This document shows positions 6,585-12,960 of a DNA stretch of 12,960 nucleotides, piece after piece. The stretch lies in NCBI GenBank assembly GCA_041940025.1, contig JBGTSY010000034.1, forward strand, positions 1-12,960. The letters are read 5' to 3'. The notes under the pieces are model-generated. The model had not been told where the DNA came from, made no database searches, and saw only the letters and a program-made list of their open reading frames with translations. The translations under genes and the position numbers were made by a program. The first letter of the stretch is position 1; the number at the start of each line of letters is the position of its first letter. The DNA comes from UBA5859 sp041940025 (GTDB lineage Bacteria > Pseudomonadota > Gammaproteobacteria > UBA5859).

Positions 6585-7098
6585 TTATGAGCTGAACTCA
6601 GATCCCAAGGTGATGGAATTCTTTCCAGCCCTTCTGAACAGAACACAAAGTGACGAATTGGCCTTCGAGATGCAAAATAGAATTAATAAGCATGGCTGGG
6701 GCATGTGGGCTGTTGAAGAGCGGGAATCTAAGGCGTTTATCGGCTTTGTTGGATTAAACCAACCAAAAGTTGATTTGCCATTCAACCCGTGCGTTGAGAT
6801 AGGTTGGCGGCTTGCCAGAACTCACTGGAGAAAAGGCTACGCTACTGAAGCTGGCAGAAGAGCCTTGCAATATGCGTTTACCGAATTGTCTTTACATCAA
6901 ATCGTGTCTTTTACCTCAGAGCTCAACCGGCGGTCCGAAGCGGTGATGAAGCGCTTGGGCATGATCCACAGCAAACAAAACTTTCAACACCCAAGTGTCC
7001 CGATCCATAGTCCGCTCTGTACGCATATCCTGTATGCAATCACGCGGGAACGCTGGTTTCGTGTTATCAGCCAGCATCTAACGGCAACCAACGCGTGA
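6529..7098 (+). CDS. GNAT family N-acetyltransferase, RimJ/RimL-like
   Basis: This is a 189-residue acetyl-CoA-dependent N-acetyltransferase of the RimJ/RimL type. The opening MLTTRLILRDWQESDRQPFYELNSDPKVMEFF is the standard beginning of this group. The acetyl-CoA loop is ARTHWRKGYATEAGRRALQYAF, close to the consensus R-x-x-G-x-G/A with a Tyr-Ala in place of the second glycine, as is common here. SFTSELNRRSEAVMKRLGM follows, also standard, then NFQHPSVP near the end. ATG 6529 is preferred because family members start three to five residues before RLILR. In-frame TTG 6502 and GTG 6508 are alternatives, and the Shine-Dalgarno sequence is not clear for any of them. The acceptor may be an antibiotic, amino acid or protein N-terminus and cannot be told. 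It is transcribed away from bufA and is probably unrelated in function. Confidence 0.88.
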   Translation: MLTTRLILRDWQESDRQPFYELNSDPKVMEFFPALLNRTQSDELAFEMQNRINKHGWGMWAVEERESKAFIGFVGLNQPKVDLPFNPCVEIGWRLARTHWRKGYATEAGRRALQYAFTELSLHQIVSFTSELNRRSEAVMKRLGMIHSKQNFQHPSVPIHSPLCTHILYAITRERWFRVISQHLTATNA

Positions 7099-7411
7099 GT
7101 ATCAACAAGCCTTCACGTCGTTATTCTTAGGTGTTTGTGACATTTTAGTGCAGAATTAATTCAGCCCGCACCAAAGCAGCCAACGGCCTATTGAATATAA
7201 ATTTTTATAGTTCAAATAATTACAACGAGTTAGTGGTGTCAGTTAAGCAAATATAGTTGGCGTAGCATTTGCTATATGCACAGCAATGATTCTTTCAAAG
7301 ATGATTGAATCGAAACGGTAACACCACTACCCCGTAGAAAAGCACCGACGCTTGTTAGTCTGGCCAAAAACTGGTCCGGTTAAGAAGCGTTTTTTTTTGG
7401 TTGTAAAAAAT
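7099..7411. other. Intergenic region upstream of the redox operon
   Basis: This stretch of 313 bases has no gene. TTGAAT (7191-7196), an 18-base spacer and AATAAT (7215-7220) is a possible sigma-70 promoter for the redox genes. TTCAA-N6-TTGAA at 7294-7309 is a symmetric site in leader position, and GAATTAATTC at 7153-7162 is a 10-base palindrome. I do not see a canonical FNR box (TTGAT-N4-ATCAA) or a convincing NsrR site. A run of nine T lies at 7390-7398. No terminator for the GNAT gene is evident. Confidence 0.3.
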
Positions 7412-9370
7412 ATGGTCACACCTAACCATCCTCATATATCCATTATTGGCAGTGGTCCAGTAGGTGTACAACTGGTAGAGGAAATCTATCGGCGGCGTCC
7501 TCAAACACCTATCACACTGTTCGGTAACGAACCTTATGCGCCTTACAATCGAGTTCAACTCTCTTCTTATTTAGCGGGCACATTCAAAGGCGAGGAACTT
7601 TCCCTGCCTTTACCCGATCCTCATTCCTATCCTCATTTTCACTACCGAACGGCTCATATACGCGCCATTGACACCCGCAAGAAGATGCTGTTGGATGCAC
7701 ACAATAACACTTATACTTTTGATACTCTGATATTTGCCACCGGATCAAAGGCACACATCCCTTCCATTGCGGGTACCAATTTATCCGGTGTTTACTGCTT
7801 TCGAAATCGGAACGACGCCGACGCCTTATATGCTAGATCGGTCCGCTCTCGCCACACGGTAGTCATTGGTGGAGGCTTGCTAGGCATTGAAGCGGCTAAA
7901 AGCTTGTTGCGCTACCGTACTCAGGTCACACTTATTCAACAAGCACCCCGCTTAATGAATCGTCAACTGGATGCATCCGCTGCTTCCATTTTGAAAACCG
8001 ACCTAGAGGCATTAGGTATTCAGGTCATTCTGCAATCCGGCGTCCGTGAAATCGTCGGTGACACATCAGTCAACGGCGTACGTACTCGAGATGGAGAAAC
8101 TATCGAGTGCGATACCATTTTACTCTGCACAGGAATTCAACCCAATATCACTCTGGCACGGGAGGCAGGTATTCGCGTCAACCGCGGCATTGTAGTCAAC
8201 GATCAATTACAGACTTCTGAGCCGGGCATTTTTGCTGTTGGCGAATGCACCGAACACCGAGGGATCACTTATGGTTTGGTGCAGCCTGGGTTTGAACAAG
8301 CGGCTGTCGCGGCTGAAGTGATTTGCGGGAGTGAGGCCAGTTACCCGGGTTCTCATTCGGGAACCCGTTTAAAGGTGTTGGACAAATCGGTCTTCAGTGT
8401 CGGAGAGGTAGTCGATCTTGCCGACAAACCTCGTCAATACCAGTTGATTTTCAAAAAAAACCGACCCGAGCCCATATACCGTCAACTGGTGATACATAAA
8501 GGCAAACTTATCGGTGCGGCGGGAGTCGGATCCTGGCCTGAACTGGAAAGAGTCCATGAACTTGTGGGCAGCGGCCGTCGTCTTAATTATTTTTCTCAAC
8601 TTTGCTTTTTTCTTAGCGGTAGGCTTTGGCCATTTTCCGATACCGGTCAAGTGAGAGATTGGCCTGCCTCCACAATCGTGTGCCAATGTAAATCCATCCG
8701 AAAAGAAATCCTAGCAAAAAGTATTGTGGCCGGTGCCTCCACGGTTTCACAACTGCAAGAATGTACTGGGGCAGGTACGGTCTGTGGTAGTTGCCAACCT
8801 TTGCTGGCCCAGATGTGTGGTCAAGCAGACAAGCCCCCAGTGGAGTCTCATTGGATCACTACTGCCTTGCTCTGCATGTTGACCTTGGTGCTTGCGGTCA
8901 TACTGCTTGGCGTACCCGAACCGGCCCCACCTGAATCGGTACAGAATATTTACTGGTTACAACAGATCGCGCTAGATAAGACCTGGAAACAGATCACTGG
9001 GTTCTCGCTATTGGGCTTGGCTTTGCTCGGATTGCTTATGTCTGCCAGAAAACGACTGAGTTGGGGTTGGATGGGTTCATTCACCCATTGGCGTTTTGTA
9101 CACATCGGTCTGGGTACCTTATGCGCTTTTACATTGATACTACACACCGGCTTGCATATGGGAGAAAACTTGAATCAATGGTTACTGCTTAATTTTCTCA
9201 CAGTGTTAATGATTGGTGCTGCTGCTGGTGGTGTCTCCAGTGTCGGACAAAAAATTCTACCCGGCAGCTCTGCTGCCGTCCGTAGATGGGTGAATTGGAT
9301 CCATATAGTCGCCACCTGGCCGTTACCGGCTTTGCTATTTAGCCATGTGATGAGTGTCTATTATTTTTAG
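7412..9370 (+). CDS. NirB-like FAD/NAD(P) oxidoreductase with BFD [2Fe-2S] domain fused to a histidine-rich membrane domain
   Basis: This is a 652-residue fusion likely to pass electrons from NAD(P)H into the inner membrane. Residues 8-335 are a pyridine-nucleotide-disulfide-type flavoprotein: FAD loop GSGPVG (13-18), ATGS (109-112), NAD(P) loop GGGLLG (153-158) and FAD-closing IFAVGE (273-278). Residues 424-461 form a BFD-like [2Fe-2S] domain with CQC and CGSC, as in the middle of NirB. The siroheme nitrite-reductase domain that follows in NirB is absent. Instead residues 480-652 contain about five membrane helices with histidines 559, 564, 578, 582, 631 and 645, suitable as ligands for one or two b-type hemes. 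ATG 7412 puts the FAD loop at the usual distance. A TTG at 7352 would add 20 unlikely residues, and neither start has a strong Shine-Dalgarno sequence. A 30-base gap to the cytochrome gene supports one operon. Confidence 0.88.
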   Translation: MVTPNHPHISIIGSGPVGVQLVEEIYRRRPQTPITLFGNEPYAPYNRVQLSSYLAGTFKGEELSLPLPDPHSYPHFHYRTAHIRAIDTRKKMLLDAHNNTYTFDTLIFATGSKAHIPSIAGTNLSGVYCFRNRNDADALYARSVRSRHTVVIGGGLLGIEAAKSLLRYRTQVTLIQQAPRLMNRQLDASAASILKTDLEALGIQVILQSGVREIVGDTSVNGVRTRDGETIECDTILLCTGIQPNITLAREAGIRVNRGIVVNDQLQTSEPGIFAVGECTEHRGITYGLVQPGFEQAAVAAEVICGSEASYPGSHSGTRLKVLDKSVFSVGEVVDLADKPRQYQLIFKKNRPEPIYRQLVIHKGKLIGAAGVGSWPELERVHELVGSGRRLNYFSQLCFFLSGRLWPFSDTGQVRDWPASTIVCQCKSIRKEILAKSIVAGASTVSQLQECTGAGTVCGSCQPLLAQMCGQADKPPVESHWITTALLCMLTLVLAVILLGVPEPAPPESVQNIYWLQQIALDKTWKQITGFSLLGLALLGLLMSARKRLSWGWMGSFTHWRFVHIGLGTLCAFTLILHTGLHMGENLNQWLLLNFLTVLMIGAAAGGVSSVGQKILPGSSAAVRRWVNWIHIVATWPLPALLFSHVMSVYYF

Positions 9371-9400
9371 AAATGACACATATTAATTTAGAGAAAACAG

Positions 9401-10711
9401 GTGAAAAAACTATTTTGGTTAATCTGGATAATTTTAACATTTGCTGTAGCAGGATACTTTTCCTACACCATGTTCTATGCAGAAAATAAACAGTCGATGT
9501 TGATAGGCGATACCACCCATGGACACTATCAAATTGAGTTGGCTTGTGAGACCTGCCATAGCGCGGCCTTCGGTGGTACAGAAGTGCTGCACAATGCCTG
9601 CATCTCCTGTCACCAAGAGGAGTTAGATGAAGCCAATGACTCTCACCCACGAAAAAAATTCAATGATCCGAGGAATGCCGATCTGCTGAAAACCATCGAT
9701 GCGCGCTACTGTACTACTTGCCATCAAGAACACGATAACCACCCCGGCGTCAAAATGGGCGTCACGCTACCGGATGATTACTGTTTTTATTGCCATCAGG
9801 ATGTGGCTGAGCATCGGTCTAGTCATGAGGGATTAACTTATGACACCTGTGCCTCAGCAGGGTGCCACAATTTTCATGACAACAAAGCATTGTATGAACG
9901 TTTCTTGTTGGAAAATTCCGGCGGACCCTGGGTGAAATCGAATCCATCAATTCCTATCGCCACTCATGCCGCCTCATTGGACATGGATCAGATATTGCCA
10001 CCCACTGATGATTTTGCAAGTCAGAGTGCTGCCCATCCAAAGATCGCGCAACAAGTTCAAGCCAGTGGTCATGGCCAGGCGGGATTGAATTGTGGCCATT
10101 GTCACGCAGATGCAGCGGGCACTTGGCAGGCCTTTCCCGGCACAGAAAGCTGCGCCCGATGTCACCAAGAAGAAACCGATTCATACAAAAAAGGCAAGCA
10201 TGGCATGCGTCTCGCGCAACAGCTCCCTTCCCTGGAAACCCAAGATGCTAGATTACCCATGAAGAAAAACAGCGCAGGCCAACCACATGGCTGCACCAGT
10301 TGCCATCAGGCACATGAGTTTGACAATGAATTTGCTCGTCAGAGGGCGTGTCTGCTCTGTCACGATGACAACCACTCATTGGCCTTCGAAGCTTCTCCCC
10401 ATGGACAATTAGGGCGATCCCCAGAATTAGTGAATCAAGCTGAGGGCAGTGTCACCTGTGCCACTTGTCACTTACCACGCCTTGCGGTCAATAAAAACGG
10501 AGACACACTCTGGAGAGTACAGCACAACCAGAATGACAATTTAAGACCAAACGAAAAGATGATTCGTTCGGTCTGTCTGCACTGTCATAGCCTAGACTTT
10601 TCGATAGATGCCTTGGCCTCCCCTGATTTGATACAACAGAATTTTAACGGTAAACCCACTCAACATATTCCTTCTATCGACTGGGTCCTCAGACGAGAAG
10701 GGAATCATTAA
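9401..10711 (+). CDS. Membrane-anchored multiheme c-type cytochrome, 11 predicted hemes
   Basis: This is a 436-residue periplasmic electron carrier. Residues 4-22 are a hydrophobic anchor or uncleaved signal. Ten CXXCH motifs begin at Cys 49, 67, 104, 128, 231, 251, 298, 317, 353 and 392. An eleventh site at 150-156 is CASAGCH, the CX4CH variant known from some cytochromes c3. Many additional histidines could be distal ligands, implying mostly bis-His low-spin hemes. I cannot place it in NrfA, MtrA or hydroxylamine-oxidoreductase families; cytochrome c3 or NapC-like-fed decaheme groups are nearest in style. The start is GTG 9401 (GAGAAAACAG upstream); an ATG at 9373 is out of frame. It lies between the flavoprotein-membrane fusion and the DUF3365 gene, which suggests it accepts electrons from the former. 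Catalytic activity cannot be excluded. Confidence 0.9.
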   Translation: MKKLFWLIWIILTFAVAGYFSYTMFYAENKQSMLIGDTTHGHYQIELACETCHSAAFGGTEVLHNACISCHQEELDEANDSHPRKKFNDPRNADLLKTIDARYCTTCHQEHDNHPGVKMGVTLPDDYCFYCHQDVAEHRSSHEGLTYDTCASAGCHNFHDNKALYERFLLENSGGPWVKSNPSIPIATHAASLDMDQILPPTDDFASQSAAHPKIAQQVQASGHGQAGLNCGHCHADAAGTWQAFPGTESCARCHQEETDSYKKGKHGMRLAQQLPSLETQDARLPMKKNSAGQPHGCTSCHQAHEFDNEFARQRACLLCHDDNHSLAFEASPHGQLGRSPELVNQAEGSVTCATCHLPRLAVNKNGDTLWRVQHNQNDNLRPNEKMIRSVCLHCHSLDFSIDALASPDLIQQNFNGKPTQHIPSIDWVLRREGNH

Positions 10712-10734
10712 CTTAGCTAGTTACTGGAGACAAC

Positions 10735-11316
10735 ATGAAAAATCGTACTAAAATCAGCCTTTCCACAGTCGCCACCGTGGCACTATTTGGCTGCCAACAT
10801 GAGCCAAAAAACAGCGGCGGCATAGAACCTAAACTTTATACCGATTCACTTTTTGCGGTGATGAATGCAGATCGGGCAAATTATACCAAGCTAGTGGTCC
10901 AACGTTTGGGACCGAACGGAGCGAAGGCCATTAAGCCAGATGAATATTGGGAAGATCTAGAAAATGGCACCCCACTGCCTGCGCAAATGTTTCGCGCGGG
11001 CTCTGAGCGTGTTGCAGAAGTCACTTCCGACTTCACCTATTCTCTACAGTCTTTATGGCCCATCAATACTCAGAACGCACCAAAAACGCCTATGGAGAAA
11101 CAAGGTCTGGAATTCATAGCGGCCAACCCCGGTAAAAATTTCTATGGAGAGGAAAAACTGGGCGATGTCACCTATTTTACGGCGGTCTACCCTGACGTCG
11201 CCGTTTCCCCAGCATGTACCGACTGTCACAATGAACATAAAGATTCTCCGAAAACTGATTTCGAGATCGGTGAGGTGATGGGAGGTGTCGTCATTCGTGT
11301 CCCAATTGATAGTTAG
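10735..11316 (+). CDS. DUF3365 (Tll0287-like) mono-heme c lipoprotein
   Basis: This is a 193-residue exported protein with one covalent heme site. The N-terminus is a lipoprotein-type signal ending LFGC20, with Phe at -2 slightly unusual. Typical Tll0287/DUF3365 features follow: LFAVMNADRANYTKLVVQRL (39-58), LPAQMFRAGSERV, the very characteristic SLWPINTQNAPKT (106-118), and a CTDCHN heme motif (Cys161, Cys164, His165) near the end, then MGGVVIRVPI. The family has a PAS-like fold and is thought to sense or carry redox signals, either as stand-alone heme proteins or as sensor domains. GGAG lies eight bases before ATG 10735. The gene is 23 bases after the multiheme cytochrome, so it is probably a partner of it. 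The ligand is unknown. Confidence 0.88.
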   Translation: MKNRTKISLSTVATVALFGCQHEPKNSGGIEPKLYTDSLFAVMNADRANYTKLVVQRLGPNGAKAIKPDEYWEDLENGTPLPAQMFRAGSERVAEVTSDFTYSLQSLWPINTQNAPKTPMEKQGLEFIAANPGKNFYGEEKLGDVTYFTAVYPDVAVSPACTDCHNEHKDSPKTDFEIGEVMGGVVIRVPIDS

Positions 11317-11420
11317 ACAAAGCGCATCTAAAGTGTTCTCAATACAAGAGTAATGACCGTACCGAATAACTACATGACAAACCTCGTTCTCAATCATAGA
11401 TACACAACCGGAGAAATATA

Positions 11421-11774
11421 ATGTCACTATTTGAAAAATTAGGTGGTGAAGCTGCCGTAGAGGCTGCTGTAGACATTTTCTATCGAAATATACTAGCGGA
11501 CGATCGCATCAATCACTATTTTGTCGGCATAGATATGGCGCGACAGCGGGCCAAGCAAAAAGCCTTTCTTACTGTCGCCTTTGGGGGGCCAAATCACTAT
11601 ACAGGTAAAAGTCTTCGCGCAGCACATCAACATTTAAATCTTAGCGAAGATGATTTCAATGCCGTGGCGGAAAATCTAGTATCCGCTCTCAACGAACTAT
11701 CTGTCCAGGAGTCACACATTAGCGATATCCTAACGATTCTTAGCAGTGTTAAATCAGATGTACTCAACCAATAG
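11421..11774 (+). CDS. glbN: Group I truncated hemoglobin (TrHbN type)
   Basis: This is a 117-residue 2-on-2 globin of standard length. MSLFEKLGGEAAVEAAVDIFYRNIL opens the B helix with the Phe20-Tyr21 (B9-B10) pair, where tyrosine stabilises bound oxygen. GGPNHYTGKSL and LRAAHQHLNL follow, with His69 as the proximal (F8) ligand, and the tail is typical. The distal pocket appears to use Gln, as in QRAKQKAF. Group I members often turn nitric oxide plus oxygen into nitrate and need an external reductase. GGAG lies nine to twelve bases before ATG. The gene follows the DUF3365 gene by 104 bases with no terminator in between, so it could share the transcript. The flavoprotein of this cluster is a possible reductase; this is inferred, not shown. 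Confidence 0.94.
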   Translation: MSLFEKLGGEAAVEAAVDIFYRNILADDRINHYFVGIDMARQRAKQKAFLTVAFGGPNHYTGKSLRAAHQHLNLSEDDFNAVAENLVSALNELSVQESHISDILTILSSVKSDVLNQ

Positions 11775-12721
11775 TTAAGCACGAAATACTCGCCCTCTGG
11801 CTCTATACAGTTTTTATTGTGCTCTACTGACTATGAATAGACCGAGCTAAGCGGTCACTCGCGAAAACAGGTGTTCTATGGACGGAACGCTTCTCTATTC
11901 TTAGTTTCAGTACTTATTCGGTCTCATTGGATATAGGTGGCGAATGACAGTTACTGGTTGACACGTCAGTACTCTCCTCGTAAAAGAGGAGGGATTGTGT
12001 CTCATCATGACACTCATATGAATGATATCGAAAACTCGTGCGTCACCGCATGATATTGACACTCACTGAATAAGCGAGCGCCAAACCGGCAACTACTCCC
12101 TCTACTAACGGTGCATGTGCCTTAATCATTGAGCGCACGATATACGAACATGAAAGTTTCAATCATGTAAATATTCCTTCACCTGATCTAGCACCCAGAC
12201 AGCACATATTTATAGATTAGTACCCGGAATACACTGCATTTTCACGGTCAGTTCTTGACGATGTATTTTTCGAGCCATTCTGTATTCAACGGCATCTACT
12301 GACTCTGGCTAGTTGCGTTTCTATAACATAGATCTTGAAGGCGCGCGAACCACGACACACAGGTGAACAGCCCATTCGAGATGCCTATATATTCATTTCC
12401 CCGTGACGGAGGCTATCATTTGACGAAACCGTCCCTGTCGGGCAGTACTTAAATTGAGAACATGATGCCGAAGTCATCTTATTTAACATACAAAGTGGGG
12501 ACCATACGAGCCAACTTAAGCGAAGTTCAGAGAAGCCTCTATACGGGTATGCTAACAAGACAACACCAAGACATTGAAATGGTGACCACAGTTTAATGAT
12601 TTTTTGAAAAGAATTCCTTATACTTTTCCCGTTTGATTATTTAGCGGTGTAGCGACTTCGCAAATCGCGTCTAGGCAAATTTGATTACCATCGGTCGGCA
12701 TATATGCGGTTAGTGTTTTAA
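11775..12721. other. Long region without recognisable genes
   Basis: In these 947 bases stops are dense on both strands and no open frame has recognisable protein features. A 28-codon minus-strand frame (12129 down to 12043, product containing VVAGLALAYSVSV) is too short to call. A stem GACCG/CGGTC with 7-base loop lies at 11840-11856, and a better one at 11974-11991. Neither is followed by a T-run. The stretch resembles decayed sequence more than a regulatory region, given its length and the degenerate gene fragment directly after it. Confidence 0.5.
11974..11991. repeat. Perfect short hairpin CTCCTC-GTAAAA-GAGGAG
   Basis: Six-base arms flank a six-base loop, about 200 bases after the hemoglobin gene. 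Without a T-run it is not a standard rho-independent terminator, though it could stabilise a transcript end. The right arm also resembles a strong Shine-Dalgarno sequence (GAGGAGG), but no gene follows at a suitable distance. Confidence 0.35.
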
Positions 12722-12907
12722 GCATCGCTAGATGCAACAATTCGCTACCTATATCAATCCTTATCTAACTGTCTCAGCGGAGGTGCGGCCAATATCCAAT
12801 ACAATGGTCTTCCTGAAGTGAACAGTGCTGTTTTGTCTGTCAATCTTAAACTACGGGCGTACTCATTCGACTTCTTTTCATACCCGGTCTTGGCTCAGTT
12901 ATTTTAG
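12722..12907 (+). pseudogene. Degenerate HMA (copper P-type ATPase N-terminal) domain remnant
   Basis: An open stretch without any start codon runs from the stop at 12719-12721 to TAG at 12905-12907. Translated, it contains NCLSGGAANI, then NGLPEVNSAV, then VNLKLRAY and DFF...VLAQL. These match the order of an HMA metal-binding domain of CopA-type ATPases (CASCAANI, NGLPGVNSA, VNLALERAYV, DF, GVLSPAQLI) with small insertions and deletions between blocks. The second metal-binding Cys is lost. Just upstream the neighbouring frame gives LPIS (12749-12760), as precedes GMTCASC in intact proteins, implying a frameshift. This is recognition by eye of a weak, gapped match, so confidence is moderate. 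The sequence cannot encode a working protein. Confidence 0.38.
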
Positions 12908-12917
12908 ATTTTTCCCT

Positions 12918-12953
12918 TCAATTCAACTGAATTGATCCATATTGTTCTATAAT
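12918..12953 (+). promoter_or_regulatory. Palindrome and -10-like box pointing out of the window
   Basis: TCAATTC-AACT-GAATTGA (12918-12935) is a perfect inverted repeat with 7-base arms. TATAAT lies 12 bases further at 12948-12953. No good -35 is present at 16-18 bases, which is typical of activator-dependent or weak promoters. If real, it would serve a gene beyond the right edge, with the palindrome as operator. Confidence 0.3.
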
Positions 12954-12960
12954 GGCTTTA

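Noticed and set aside
7390..7398. Run of nine T as a terminator
   Set aside because: No stem precedes it; it is more likely leader sequence before the flavoprotein start.
7352..7411. Upstream TTG extension of the flavoprotein gene
   Set aside because: It adds 20 residues rich in Lys, Phe and Val coded partly by a T-run, with no Shine-Dalgarno sequence. The FAD loop already sits at the usual distance from ATG 7412.
8369..8686. 105-codon minus-strand frame
   Set aside because: It is antisense to the conserved flavoprotein and has no independent features.
9339..9650. 103-codon minus-strand frame
   Set aside because: It is antisense to the flavoprotein end and the cytochrome start. Its His/Cys-rich look is a by-product of reading heme motifs backwards.
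11053..11427. 124-codon minus-strand frame
   Set aside because: It mostly lies opposite the DUF3365 gene, whose family motifs are clear, and its product shows no domain.

Overview
The window looks like chromosomal DNA of a Gram-negative, probably gammaproteobacterial, organism. It carries an outer-membrane TonB-dependent receptor, signal peptides for Sec export, a periplasmic multiheme cytochrome, a RimJ/RimL-type acetyltransferase and a bufferin-type operon. Base composition is moderate, and there are no tRNA or rRNA genes, CRISPR arrays, insertion sequences or phage genes that I can see. I cannot name the genus.

Left part (1-3374). A TonB-dependent receptor reads leftward off the window edge. 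Next come a DinB-family gene broken by a small internal deletion, an intact glutathione S-transferase gene, and about 570 bases without an intact gene. That stretch holds a decayed second copy of the front of the GNAT acetyltransferase gene found 3.3 kb downstream.

Centre (3375-6334, minus strand). Five tightly packed genes form one transcription unit: a DUF2282 bufferin precursor with a signal peptide and four cysteines (bufA), a DUF692/MNIO modifying enzyme (bufB), its DUF2063 partner (bufC), an ECF-type sigma factor and a single-pass membrane protein that is most likely its anti-sigma factor. Spacing is 7 nt, 10 nt, a 4-nt GTGA overlap and an 8-nt overlap. In the best-studied family members the precursor is exported and its modified cysteines bind copper. 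The last two genes plausibly make the unit a self-regulated response to metal or envelope stress. A divergent GNAT acetyltransferase gene follows.

Right-centre (7412-11774, plus strand). Four genes form a redox module. The first encodes an NADH-nitrite-reductase-like FAD/NAD(P) domain plus BFD [2Fe-2S] domain, without a siroheme domain, fused to a histidine-rich membrane domain. The others encode a membrane-anchored cytochrome with 11 predicted c-type hemes (one CX4CH), a DUF3365/Tll0287-like mono-heme lipoprotein, and a group I truncated hemoglobin. The architecture suggests electrons moving from NAD(P)H through FAD, FeS and membrane heme to periplasmic hemes. The hemoglobin points to nitric oxide or oxygen chemistry. 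The terminal acceptor is not visible. This is the best candidate for an undescribed system.

Right edge (11775-12960). Nearly 1.2 kb has no convincing intact gene. Near its end is a degenerate stretch resembling a heavy-metal-associated (HMA) domain of a copper P-type ATPase, followed by a palindrome and a -10-like box facing out of the window. Decayed gene copies (DinB, GNAT, HMA) recur across the window.
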